A stretch of 39,634 nucleotides of DNA from Bacillota bacterium (GCA_029779695.1 JAKPAB010000118.1:1-39634), one strand, 5' to 3'. Shown: positions 18,037 through 26,482, numbered from the stretch's first letter. Program-made: numbers and translations. The notes: a model not told the origin generated them from the letters alone.

Positions 18037-18073
18037 AGGCAGTTTACATTAATATATGTAAACTGTCTTTTTT
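18037..18073 (+). terminator. Intrinsic terminator after pncB
   Basis: A 13-bp stem with one G-U pair, AGGCAGTTTACAT (18037-18049) against ATGTAAACTGTCT (18056-18068), closes a 6-nt loop and is followed by a T-run. It separates pncB from the operon below. Confidence 0.9.
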
Positions 18074-18170
18074 ATAGAAAATAAGCAGATAAAGTATAGA
18101 TTAAATCCATTTATAACGCATGATTTAGCCTTTGTAACTTATAATAATTTAAAAAAATCTGATTTTTTAA

Positions 18171-18199
18171 CTGACAAGAAAATAACGATATAGTAGAAT
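18171..18199 (+). promoter_or_regulatory. Promoter of the cooC-like/dehydratase operon
   Basis: CTGACA (18171-18176) and TAGAAT (18194-18199) are separated by exactly 17 nt; each differs from consensus at one base. A leader of about 70 nt would precede the ATG at 18275. The area 18074-18170 is AT-rich and shows no other feature except a lone TATAAT at 18140-18145 without a good -35. Confidence 0.65.
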
Positions 18200-18274
18200 A
18201 TATTGTATAAAAAAATATAAAAATAACCCGATAAAATGTACAAGTTTTTCAAAGAAAAGGGGATAGCTATAATT

Positions 18275-19045
18275 ATGTCAGAACCAAAGGTAATTGCCGT
18301 CGCTGGAAAGGGTGGCGTAGGCAAGACATCATTGGCAGCAGTGATGGTAAAGCTTCTGGTCCGTGATTTCCCGGGCAAGAAGATACTTGCAATTGATGCA
18401 GATCCGGCAGTTGGTCTGTCAACAGCTCTGGGCATAGAGGTTACGACAACTATTGATGATATCAGGAAGTCAGTAGTATCAACAGTTGAGGAGGGGGATA
18501 CAAGAAGTGCACTTGAACTCTTAGGTGAGGCCAGATATAGGATATTTGATGCACTTGTAGAGGAAAATGGCTTCAGCTTTATCGCAGTAGGCCGTCCTGA
18601 ATCTGCCGGTTGTTACTGTAAGATCAATACTTATCTAAAAGAAGTTATAAGCATTTTATCCCAAAATTTTGATTATATTATTATAGATGGAGAGGCTGGC
18701 ATAGAGCAGATCAACCGTCGCGTCATGGAAAAAGTGACCCATCTGATGCTAATTACGGATGCATCCAAAAAGGGAACCCAGGTGATTCAGGTTATTAATG
18801 ATGTTGCAAGAGAACTTGTTATGGCGGATAAGGTCGGAGCTATAGTAAACAGGATCCCGTCCGGGGATGTTATGAAACTTATGGATACAGGAGATATTCC
18901 TATTTTAGCCGGGATACCAAGTGATAGTTCTCTTGCAGAATTTGATATCAAGGGGGAAAACGTATTTTTCATCTCTGATGAGGCACCTATAGTAAGAGGC
19001 GCTGAGGAAGCCCTTAAGAATATTGGAATTCTGGAGGACGCTTAA
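18275..19045 (+). CDS. CooC-like nickel-insertion ATPase (MinD/NifH superfamily)
   Basis: A 256-residue P-loop ATPase. The deviant Walker A GKGGVGKT lies at 11-18, switch-type DADP at 41-44, a CYC pair at Cys113/Cys115, and DGEAGIEQINRR near 138-149. The CxC motif and EAGIE block are what separate CooC/AcsF maturation ATPases, which load Ni into CO dehydrogenase or acetyl-CoA synthase, from MinD and NifH. I start at ATG 18275 because homologues begin just before the P-loop and AAAGGGG stands upstream at 18256-18262; an in-frame ATG at 18236 would add 13 residues and include that site. It is first in a seven-gene operon and overlaps the next start by one base. No CODH gene is in the window, so its client may be a neighbour. 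Confidence 0.85.
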   Translation: MSEPKVIAVAGKGGVGKTSLAAVMVKLLVRDFPGKKILAIDADPAVGLSTALGIEVTTTIDDIRKSVVSTVEEGDTRSALELLGEARYRIFDALVEENGFSFIAVGRPESAGCYCKINTYLKEVISILSQNFDYIIIDGEAGIEQINRRVMEKVTHLMLITDASKKGTQVIQVINDVARELVMADKVGAIVNRIPSGDVMKLMDTGDIPILAGIPSDSSLAEFDIKGENVFFISDEAPIVRGAEEALKNIGILEDA

Positions 19046-20244
19046 TGAAGGATCTAAAGCATCTGTATTATTTTGAAAAATTATTAGATGATGCCAATAA
19101 TGAATTGGTCAGAAAAGCTCAGTCCGAGGGGAGAAAGTGCATCGCAACTGTATGTGAGAACGTACCTGAGGTCCTTATGGATCTGCCTGGAGCATTTACG
19201 GTTAGACTAAGGGCACCTAGGACCGGATCAATGGAAATGGGAACCTATTATCTCACTTCTCTTTTATGCGAGTATTCAAGGGCACTTTTGGAGAGAGCTA
19301 TTGAGGGTGGTTATAATTTTGTAGACAGCATTGTGACTCCTGATGGATGTACAATGATCAACCGCTGCATTGAAAATATGGAATTACTGAAGACCATGGG
19401 AAAGGACAAGGAGAATTTCTTTTATGAATATATGGAGATCCCACTCAAGGCCGATGATAATGGACTGAATCTATATGTACTTCAGTGCAGGAACCATATT
19501 CTGAAACCGATGGCAGAGAAGCTTGGTATAGATATATCAGATTCCGCTATCAGAAAAGCAGTGGAAGAGCATAATAAGATATGCCGGCTTATCAATTCTA
19601 TAGGTGAATATAGAAAAGAGAATGATCCAAGGATCACAGGATATGAGTTTCATATTATTACACTGTCTACTTACGTTGCTCCAAAAGACATGCTCATTGA
19701 AAAATTAGAAGAGACATTGGAAGAACTTAAAACAAGGGAACCGGATAAAAAGAATCCTTATCGTGCTAGAGTGGTATTGGTGGGATCTGAAATAGATGAT
19801 GTAGATGTGGTGAAACTGATAGAAGAGTCCGGCGCTTATGTATGTGCTGATAGATTCTGCTATGGTTCTTTTCCGGGAAGGGAAGAGATCAGCATCAATG
19901 ATACAGAGGATGCACTGACACAGATATGTAGACATTACATGTATCATAGCCAATGCGTAAGGTATATGAATCAGGACAAGATACAGGAAAGAAGACAGTA
20001 TGTTAGGAAACTGGCAGTAGATCATAATGCAGACGGCATAATCTATGAACAGTTGAAGTTCTGCGATCCATGGGCATATGAGAGGATGGTTGGAACCAAG
20101 GTGCTCCGTGATGAGATGAACTATCCTGTACTGTCGGTTGATCGTCCATATGCGGTAGGGTCATCAGGACAATTGAGAACCAGGGTTCAGGCATTTGTAG
20201 AAAGTATAGAAATTAAAAAGATTCAAAAAGGGGCGGCTAAATAA
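19045..20244 (+). CDS. 2-hydroxyacyl-CoA dehydratase/double-cubane Fe-S protein, HgdB/DCCP-like subunit
   Basis: A 399-residue Fe-S protein of the 2-hydroxyacyl-CoA dehydratase, benzoyl-CoA reductase and double-cubane-cluster protein family. Family cysteines appear in the usual places: Cys37 (VCENVPEVL), Cys75 (LLCEYSRA), Cys102 (PDGCT), Cys272 (RFCYGSF), Cys304 (SQC) and Cys340 (KFCDPW). Six such residues could carry either one [4Fe-4S] plus others or an Fe8S9 double cubane; sequence alone does not decide. In the typical family member the text is CPYSR and CDG; here CEYSR and DGC differ. ATG 19045 overlaps the upstream stop (TAATG), with GGAGG at 19033-19037. It works with the next subunit and the activase. 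Confidence 0.82.
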   Translation: MKDLKHLYYFEKLLDDANNELVRKAQSEGRKCIATVCENVPEVLMDLPGAFTVRLRAPRTGSMEMGTYYLTSLLCEYSRALLERAIEGGYNFVDSIVTPDGCTMINRCIENMELLKTMGKDKENFFYEYMEIPLKADDNGLNLYVLQCRNHILKPMAEKLGIDISDSAIRKAVEEHNKICRLINSIGEYRKENDPRITGYEFHIITLSTYVAPKDMLIEKLEETLEELKTREPDKKNPYRARVVLVGSEIDDVDVVKLIEESGAYVCADRFCYGSFPGREEISINDTEDALTQICRHYMYHSQCVRYMNQDKIQERRQYVRKLAVDHNADGIIYEQLKFCDPWAYERMVGTKVLRDEMNYPVLSVDRPYAVGSSGQLRTRVQAFVESIEIKKIQKGAAK

Positions 20245-21794
20245 TGGGAAAAGAAGTTGGAAGTGAACGCCTCGGTGATCTCTATACCGGAGGCAAGGTA
20301 AGAAGGCGAAGAGAATGGCGTGGCCTAAGGGACACTATGTATGACTATGGATGTTGGTTGAAAATTATAGGGATCTTGGGCAAGTTTATGCTGTCACCTA
20401 GGAATATAAGAGGATTTTTCAGATATAGATGGATGTCTAATTATCTGGCTGTTCCTATGATGGTGGACAGACATACGGCAGGACTTAGAGGACCGCAGCT
20501 AAGGATCGCACATACCGAATATGACCTTATAGTTAAGGATGTTGCGCAATTACTCGGTAAACTATTTAAAGGGGATAGGAATATAGGCAACAATAAGGCC
20601 TTTTCTGACAAGGTAGTTCTAGAAGATGAAAATGAAATGACAGTGTTTATGATGGGTTTTCGGAATCTAGAGGGACTATCAAGGGAGACTCCGGCTGTAT
20701 ATGTACCGGTGCTTCTTAATCAGGATGCAGTTACCCATTATATAGACATTGCACAGGAATTCGGACTGGCAGGAGACGTATGCCCTATGCCTGAGGCAGA
20801 GGCAGGTGTTTCAATGGATGATGATTTCCCTATTCTGGGGAGTTGTGCGGTTCAGTGTAATACTACATGTGATGGATCTCTAATGGGTAATGGCGTTATC
20901 AGTAAGAGACTGGAGCTTGAGGATGGTATCCCATGCTTTCAGCTGGTAGCACCTATTCGACATAGGGAAGATGATGTCCAGGAATATGCGGCTCAGGATA
21001 TGAGGAACTGCATTAAATTTATTGAAGAGAATACCGGGGAAAAATGGGACTGGGATTATTATTTTGAATGTGCTAAACGTGTCAATGAATCTACAAGATA
21101 CAGAGCTGAATGGCTGGATATCTCTAAAACTGATTATCCGCAGGTAATAGGTGCTAATCTTGCATTATATACTGAGACAAACTATATGGCAGTTTGCGGT
21201 AAGGGCCAGGCATTTGTAGATGCTGACAGGAAGATCACAAAAATCGCAGAAAAAGCATATAAGGATAAGGTGATGATAGTCCCTGAGTATCGTCATCGTG
21301 CGATAATATGGGGAGTTCAGGCCCAGTACTATACGGAATTTTTGCCTTGGCTGCAAAATTGCTGGGGAATATTACCTCTTACCGATATGCTCTCTATGGT
21401 ATCTACAAGAGTACTCTCTGAGGATGACAGAGAAAAGGCATATTATGATATGGCCTGGCTAAACGAGAATATGATCATGAGAAACCGTACTCATGGAGGA
21501 TATAAGGTTCTACTGGATGAACTATGGGAGATATGTGATGAATTCCATGCTGATATGGTAATCCTATGGGAGCATATGAGTTGCAAGGCTCTTGATGGAA
21601 TGCATGGTCAGTTTGAAGAGAAGGCTCGTGAAAAGGGTATTCATTTGGTATGGGCATCGCATGATCTTATGGATCCAAGAGTCATTCCTAGACAGAATAT
21701 ACGAGATGACGTCAATCGGTATATGCGTTCTGTTATGAGGGAAGAACCACTGGACCCTAGCCTTGAAGTGCTAGATGATGTACATTCGTGGTAA
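20244..21794 (+). CDS. 2-hydroxyacyl-CoA dehydratase-related Fe-S protein, large second subunit
   Basis: A 516-residue protein, about 100 residues longer than most HgdA-type subunits. It has a basic N-terminal extension (KVRRRREWRGLRD). Cysteines cluster in the middle: Cys180 (DVCPMPEAE), and Cys201, Cys205 and Cys209 in CAVQCNTTCDG; Cys447 sits in EHMSCKALDG, the C-terminal ligand region of the family. Similarity to the family is recognisable mainly from these blocks and from PEYRHRAIIWG, so divergence is strong. ATG 20244 overlaps the preceding stop by one base (TAATG), pointing to a fixed partner ratio with the 399-residue subunit. A heterodimeric reductase is the simplest model. Substrate unknown. 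Confidence 0.78.
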   Translation: MGKEVGSERLGDLYTGGKVRRRREWRGLRDTMYDYGCWLKIIGILGKFMLSPRNIRGFFRYRWMSNYLAVPMMVDRHTAGLRGPQLRIAHTEYDLIVKDVAQLLGKLFKGDRNIGNNKAFSDKVVLEDENEMTVFMMGFRNLEGLSRETPAVYVPVLLNQDAVTHYIDIAQEFGLAGDVCPMPEAEAGVSMDDDFPILGSCAVQCNTTCDGSLMGNGVISKRLELEDGIPCFQLVAPIRHREDDVQEYAAQDMRNCIKFIEENTGEKWDWDYYFECAKRVNESTRYRAEWLDISKTDYPQVIGANLALYTETNYMAVCGKGQAFVDADRKITKIAEKAYKDKVMIVPEYRHRAIIWGVQAQYYTEFLPWLQNCWGILPLTDMLSMVSTRVLSEDDREKAYYDMAWLNENMIMRNRTHGGYKVLLDELWEICDEFHADMVILWEHMSCKALDGMHGQFEEKAREKGIHLVWASHDLMDPRVIPRQNIRDDVNRYMRSVMREEPLDPSLEVLDDVHSW

Positions 21795-21825
21795 GTGGAG
21801 TTCAAAAGCATAAAAGGAGAAAATT

Positions 21826-22617
21826 ATGAAATATTATGGTGGCTGCGATTCCGGCAGTACATATACAAAATGTGTAATATTAGATGAAGATGGAAGGATA
21901 GTATCTGATGTTACACTTAGGAGTCGCATCAATTCTGTACTTAGTTGTCAGGATGCATTAAATCAGGCAGTTGAACAGGTAGATGGGCTGGATTCCACTG
22001 ATGATATATGCTATCTGGTGGGAACCGGTTATGGCAGAAATAAGGTTCCATCTGCAGATGAGAATATTTCTGAGATCAGTTGTCATGCTATGGGTGTACA
22101 TGTTGCAGATCCTACGGTTAAGGCGATCATTGATATTGGAGGGCAGGATGTCAAGGGTATAGCAGTAGATACCGACGGAACTGTTCTTAATTTTGCCATG
22201 AATGACAAATGTGCAGCAGGAACAGGAAGATTTTTCGAAGCAATGGCCAAAGCATTTGAAATGGATCTAAGTGAATTCTCCAGATTATCATTAACTGCCA
22301 AAAATGTGATACCTATTACCGCACAGTGTACTGTATTCGCAGAGTCTGAGGTCATTTCTCTCGTAGGAGAGGGAAAACCTATGAATGAGATAGCAGCCGG
22401 TATAGAACTTTCAGTTGCCAAGAGATGTTTTGTAATGTCGAAAAAGGCTGGTGCAACAGATTCCATTACACTTACCGGTGGATGCGCCAAGAACCAGGGG
22501 TTAAAAGAAGCCATAGAGAAAGTGTTGAATCTAAAGGTGATAGATCTACCCATAGATCCACAGCTTATGGGAGCATTAGGGGCAGCAGAATTTGCCCGTC
22601 AAAAATCCAAGGCATGA
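21826..22617 (+). CDS. Activator of 2-hydroxyacyl-CoA dehydratase-type enzyme (HgdC/BadFG-like ATPase)
   Basis: A 263-residue ATPase of the ASKHA fold that passes single electrons, with ATP hydrolysis, to the Fe-S cluster of its partner. The phosphate-binding start GCDSGSTYTK (6-15), IDIGGQDVK (102-110), NDKCAAGTGRFFE with Cys129 and ITAQCTVFAESEV with Cys168 are the complete family set; the two cysteines bind the [4Fe-4S] at the dimer interface. TGGCAKNQGL closes the nucleotide site. ATG 21826 has AAAGGAGA upstream and follows the large subunit by 31 nt. All key residues are present, so the electron-gating activity is very likely intact. Confidence 0.92.
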   Translation: MKYYGGCDSGSTYTKCVILDEDGRIVSDVTLRSRINSVLSCQDALNQAVEQVDGLDSTDDICYLVGTGYGRNKVPSADENISEISCHAMGVHVADPTVKAIIDIGGQDVKGIAVDTDGTVLNFAMNDKCAAGTGRFFEAMAKAFEMDLSEFSRLSLTAKNVIPITAQCTVFAESEVISLVGEGKPMNEIAAGIELSVAKRCFVMSKKAGATDSITLTGGCAKNQGLKEAIEKVLNLKVIDLPIDPQLMGALGAAEFARQKSKA

Positions 22618-22619
22618 AA

Positions 22620-22637
22620 CCTTGTAATATAACAAGG
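22620..22637 (+). other. Intercistronic hairpin
   Basis: CCTTGT (22620-22625) pairs with ACAAGG (22632-22637) just after the activase stop, with no T-tract. It may mark an mRNA processing or stability point between the first four and the last three genes of the operon. Confidence 0.35.
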
Positions 22638-22716
22638 AAAATCTAAAGATTCAATTATGATAAAACATAATGAAAATAAAAATAAATCAAACGGGTAAAT
22701 AAAAAGAGGATATAGG

Positions 22717-22884
22717 ATGGCAACATTTTTAAATGTAATTCTGATAATCGCAATAGTTATAGTATGTCTGTTTGTTCTCTCATTCATAGTTTATTTTTTC
22801 AATCTGGACATGAAGCTTACTGCCAAACTGGAACCACTTTTCCTAAAGCATTATGACAAGATAAAGAGAGATAAACATTTATGA
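22717..22884 (+). CDS. 55-residue single-helix membrane protein
   Basis: A short gene of 55 codons plus stop. ATG 22717 is preceded by AGAGGA at 22705-22710 with a 6-nt gap, an ideal ribosome site. Residues about 6-28 (VILIIAIVIVCLFVLS onward) form one hydrophobic helix; the rest, YFFNLDMKLTAKLEP then a Lys/Arg-rich end (HYDKIKRDKHL), is amphipathic and basic. The positive tail suggests the C-terminus is in the cytoplasm. Placed between the activase and the AcsB-like gene, 18 nt before the latter, it could anchor the complex to the membrane or link it to a membrane electron donor. No family is recognised. Confidence 0.75.
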   Translation: MATFLNVILIIAIVIVCLFVLSFIVYFFNLDMKLTAKLEPLFLKHYDKIKRDKHL

Positions 22885-22902
22885 TTCAAATAAGGAAAAA
22901 AC

Positions 22903-23628
22903 ATGCTTAATTTATATGACGACATTATGGTCAGTGTATTGGAGATGTTTGACAGATATGATCCAATAGAACTGGACAATGAGCTACCACTGGACTGGCC
23001 CGATGCCGGCAAAAACAACATGATACTGAGGTCTGATATGGCATATGAACTTGGCGGTACCACGAAACCGTTGGCAGCACTTGGCTCCACGATCTTTTCA
23101 GAAAGAAAGGACTTGATACAGAAAAATAAGTCTTACCTGATAGGAAGAGATCTAATGGAAATAAGTGGTGAGAATCCATACGCAAGAGTAACATTTGCAT
23201 GTGTTGACGGGGAAAGAATGGGAACCGGAGACAAACTGTATGACAACATCAGACAAATGGAAAATACCAGATACAGAGTCAATCCGAAAGGTTATATGTT
23301 AAGAGTGTCTTCTGTTCAAAACAGAGAATGTGTTAGAGTGAGTCGAGAGGCGATAAAGCAGGAAATCAGCTTTTCACATGTGGGCAAGGTATTTAATGAT
23401 GCATTTCTGAAGCTCCCACAGATAGAAAAAGTTATGACATTTTTTATAACAGATCCGGAATTTGACTATTCTGAGCTGGAAAAGAAACTAAAACTGTCGG
23501 AAGGAGTCACCGTGACCATTGATCATGTATTTAAGGATCTTACTATGGATTGCGGCTCCTGTAATCTAAAAGAAATATGTGATGAAGTAGAGGGACTCAG
23601 GGAACTTCATTTCTCAAATAGGCATTGA
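22903..23628 (+). CDS. Stand-alone acetyl-CoA synthase (AcsB/CdhC) middle-domain-like protein
   Basis: A 241-residue protein that by eye aligns with the middle domain of the CODH/ACS beta subunit. MAYELGGTTKPLAAL (46-60) matches the VEMGGNRTPAFEL stretch of AcsB; YLIGRDLMEI (78-87) matches the VIGPDIDQI block; and the region 115-184, including MLRVSSVQN, VRVSREAI and KVMTFFITD, matches the AcsB stretch ending in VQVTIFTD. It ends with CGSCNLKEIC (Cys217, Cys220, Cys226), at the place where AcsB has its A-cluster cysteines, but the spacing is CX2CX5C and no fourth cysteine follows. The N-terminal CODH-contact domain and C-terminal catalytic domain are absent. It probably binds a metal and a partner protein rather than making acetyl-CoA. 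ATG 22903 has AAGGAAAA upstream. Confidence 0.72.
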   Translation: MLNLYDDIMVSVLEMFDRYDPIELDNELPLDWPDAGKNNMILRSDMAYELGGTTKPLAALGSTIFSERKDLIQKNKSYLIGRDLMEISGENPYARVTFACVDGERMGTGDKLYDNIRQMENTRYRVNPKGYMLRVSSVQNRECVRVSREAIKQEISFSHVGKVFNDAFLKLPQIEKVMTFFITDPEFDYSELEKKLKLSEGVTVTIDHVFKDLTMDCGSCNLKEICDEVEGLRELHFSNRH

Positions 23629-23671
23629 GAGAATATAGGAAGAAACTGACAAAAAAGAAGGGAGTAATATT

Positions 23672-26482
23672 TTGGGTAAAAGTATCGAGGAATGGAAGAT
23701 CGGGGATCCTATAATCAATAAAAACGACTATTGGCAAGATCCAAACTATGTAGCAGAAGATAAGGAAAAGGAACAGCTGGTTTTAAAACTTGCGACTCTT
23801 ATAACAGATCGTTATGTAAAAAAATTTACCAATAAAATCAACAATAGAGATCCGGAATACTGGATGCTTGACATGATCCTTAATAAGGAACAGGTCAAGT
23901 TCGTATTGAGCTTTAAAAAGCTTAGGACACCTCATAGCATTCCGGAATTGGCAGAGATAAATAATATGTCAATAGAGGATACTACCAAGATGGTAGAACG
24001 TCTTCGCTGGATCGGGATCATAGAACAGACCCGTTCCAAGGATGCTGACAAGCATAAGCTGTATGAGCTTCCTATATTTGTTCCGGGTTCTGCTGAATTC
24101 ATGATGATGCAGGAACAGCTGACAGACGAATTCCCTCAGTTGGCTACATTTTTTAATCTTATGACACAGCTTCCACTTGGAGGGATCACTCAGATGGTGC
24201 CACCTGGAGGTGCTGGAGTAGGAATGCATGTCATCCCGGTTGAAAAGGCGATTTCTGCAGAGAGCCAGTCAGTACCAGTTGAACATCTGTCTAGATGGAT
24301 CGATATGTATGATAAATACGGCATTTCAGAGTGCTCATGCCGTAAACAGCAGGCTATGCGTGGCGAGGGCTCCGGTGAGATAAGAGGAGACTATTGCATA
24401 GGTATGGGAGATATGGCTGAGTATATGTCTGACCGTGGGATCGGACATTATATCTCCAAGGAAGAGGTCTATGAGATACTGGAGAGAGCTGAGCGTCATG
24501 GTTATGTACATCAGATCACAAATATCGATGGTGAGGGCAAGATCGTAGCCATCTGTAACTGTGCACCTGGAGTATGTAATGCCCTTCGTACATCACAGCT
24601 GTATAACACACCAAATCTATCAGCATCAGCTTATCGTGCCGAGGTGGAAAAAGAAAAGTGCGTGGCTTGTGGTAAATGTGTTGAGGTATGTCCTGTTGGC
24701 GCAGCCAAGCTAGGTCAGAAATTATGTAAAAAAGATGGAAGCGCTGTAACATATCCCAAGACAGAACTCCCCGATGATAAAAAGTGGGGCCCTGATAAAT
24801 GGAATTATAATTACCGCGATGATGCCAAGATCAATTGCTACGAAACTGGAACAGCACCTTGTAAGACAGCATGTCCCGTTCATCTTTCAGTTCAGGGTTA
24901 TATCAATATGGCAGCAGATGGCAGATATGAAGATGCACTGAAACTGATCAAACAGGATAACCCTTTCCCTATGGTCTGTGGAGCAGTATGTAACCGTCGC
25001 TGTGAGGATGCCTGTACAAGAGGAACTGTTGATCAACCACTTGCCATTGATGAAATCAAAAAATATATTTCATCTTTGGATCTTAAAAAGGATGACAGAT
25101 ATGTACCTCTTTGTGAGAAACATGACGGAGGAATGTGGGGAGAAGAATATAAGGTTGCTGTTATAGGTGGTGGACCTGCAGGATTATCATGTGCGTATTT
25201 CCTTCGTGAAAACGGATATCCTGTAACAGTTTTTGAAAAATCATCCCGTCCAGGAGGAATGCTTATGAATGGTATCCCTTCATATCGTCTGGAAAAAGAT
25301 ATCATAGATGCAGAAATCGATGTCATGAGACAGATGGGCATTGATATCAAGTGTAATATAAATGTTGGTGAGGATGTAACTATTGCTTCACTTAGAGACC
25401 AGGGTTACAAAGCATTTTTCGTAGCAGTAGGATGTCAGGGCGGAAGACTGGCCGGAGTTCCGGGAGAAGATGCAGATGGTGTCCAGACAGGAGTTGACTT
25501 CCTTAGAAAAGTCAATCTTGATCATAGCATTCGATTAAGTGGAGATACAGTTGTAGTCGGTGGTGGTAACGTGGCAATAGATGTAGCTCGTACTGCAGTT
25601 CGTGCCGGAGCATCTCACGTCACAATGCTATGCCTGGAAGGCGAAAACGAAATGCCTGCAGCTGATGATGAAGTAGCCGAGGCAAAAGAAGAAGGCATTG
25701 AGGTTAGAAACGGTTGGGGACCCAAGGAAATAAAGGTTGAAAATGGCAAGGTCGTAGGGATTGTATTTAAAAAGTGTACTCAGGTCAAGGATGAGAGCGG
25801 AAGATTTGCACCGAAGTATGACGAAAATGAAACAATAGAGATTCCATGTGAGAATGTACTCCAGTCTATCGGACAGTCTATTCAGTGGGGCAATTTATTA
25901 GATGGAACTAAGGTAGAGCTTCGCCCTAATGGTGGAATAATTGCAGATTCTCTTACTCTTCAGACAGCAGAACCTGATATTTTTGCCGGAGGCGATGTAT
26001 ATACAGGACCTCGTTTTGCTATTGATGCAATTGCTGGTGGCAGAGAAGCTGCTGTTTCGATAAATAGATATGTCCATCCCGGAAACAGATTGGATCTGGC
26101 AAGAGACAGAAGAGAATTTGTGGAACTTGATAAGGATAATATCAAGGTCGAGGGATTTGATAATGCCAAGAGGCAGATCCCAGGTAAAAAAGCCGGAGTG
26201 GCACAGGATACTTATGAAGATCTGAGAGAGAATTTCACAGAAGAGCAGGTTCGTACAGAGGCAAACAGATGTCTAGGATGCGGAGCTACAACAGTTGATG
26301 AGAATCGCTGCGTAGGATGTGGTCTGTGTACTACCAAGTGCGAATTCGATGCCATCCATCTAAAGAGAGCTATACCTCAGGCCAGCACAATGGTTCGTTG
26401 TGAGGACAAGTTAGGTAAGATCGCTCCATATGTTATGAAGAGAGGTTTAAAGATCATTAAGAGAAATATTACAGGTAAGTAA
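23672..26482 (+). CDS. Multi-cluster Fe-S/FAD NAD(P)H oxidoreductase, GltD-like with N-terminal extension
   Basis: A 936-residue cytoplasmic protein of four parts. Residues 1-150 are helical and look like a winged-helix (IPELAEINNMSIEDTTKMVER). Residues 215-305 have CSC (221-223), Cys242, CNC (295-297) and Cys302, a cysteine pattern of Fe-S proteins. A ferredoxin motif CVACGKCVEVCP lies at 330-341. From 385 the GltD/DPYD-type domain starts: Cys397/401, CGAVC (436-440), CEDAC; FAD site VIGGGPAGLSC near 497-507; NAD(P) site VVVGGGNVAIDVA near 625. The C-terminus adds CLGCG and CVGCGLCTTKC. Start TTG 23672, AAGGGAG 7 nt upstream. It probably supplies electrons to the activase. It is the last gene of the operon. 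Confidence 0.87.
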   Translation: MGKSIEEWKIGDPIINKNDYWQDPNYVAEDKEKEQLVLKLATLITDRYVKKFTNKINNRDPEYWMLDMILNKEQVKFVLSFKKLRTPHSIPELAEINNMSIEDTTKMVERLRWIGIIEQTRSKDADKHKLYELPIFVPGSAEFMMMQEQLTDEFPQLATFFNLMTQLPLGGITQMVPPGGAGVGMHVIPVEKAISAESQSVPVEHLSRWIDMYDKYGISECSCRKQQAMRGEGSGEIRGDYCIGMGDMAEYMSDRGIGHYISKEEVYEILERAERHGYVHQITNIDGEGKIVAICNCAPGVCNALRTSQLYNTPNLSASAYRAEVEKEKCVACGKCVEVCPVGAAKLGQKLCKKDGSAVTYPKTELPDDKKWGPDKWNYNYRDDAKINCYETGTAPCKTACPVHLSVQGYINMAADGRYEDALKLIKQDNPFPMVCGAVCNRRCEDACTRGTVDQPLAIDEIKKYISSLDLKKDDRYVPLCEKHDGGMWGEEYKVAVIGGGPAGLSCAYFLRENGYPVTVFEKSSRPGGMLMNGIPSYRLEKDIIDAEIDVMRQMGIDIKCNINVGEDVTIASLRDQGYKAFFVAVGCQGGRLAGVPGEDADGVQTGVDFLRKVNLDHSIRLSGDTVVVGGGNVAIDVARTAVRAGASHVTMLCLEGENEMPAADDEVAEAKEEGIEVRNGWGPKEIKVENGKVVGIVFKKCTQVKDESGRFAPKYDENETIEIPCENVLQSIGQSIQWGNLLDGTKVELRPNGGIIADSLTLQTAEPDIFAGGDVYTGPRFAIDAIAGGREAAVSINRYVHPGNRLDLARDRREFVELDKDNIKVEGFDNAKRQIPGKKAGVAQDTYEDLRENFTEEQVRTEANRCLGCGATTVDENRCVGCGLCTTKCEFDAIHLKRAIPQASTMVRCEDKLGKIAPYVMKRGLKIIKRNITGK

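Noticed and set aside
18275-19045. MinD/ParA cell-division or partition ATPase
   Set aside because: The CxC pair and EAGIE block are CooC marks; no minC, minE or parB partner is next to it and there is no amphipathic C-terminal helix.
22083-22553. 156-codon minus-strand ORF opposite the activase gene
   Set aside because: It is antisense to a gene with all its motifs intact, has no ribosome site and no recognisable protein features.
19045-22617. Lactate or 2-hydroxyglutarate fermentation operon (lcd/hgd)
   Set aside because: The CoA-transferase and acyl-CoA dehydrogenase/Etf genes expected with it are absent and the second subunit is too divergent.
22903-23628. Complete acetyl-CoA synthase beta subunit
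   Set aside because: Only 241 residues; the N-terminal and catalytic C-terminal domains and the fourth A-cluster cysteine are missing.
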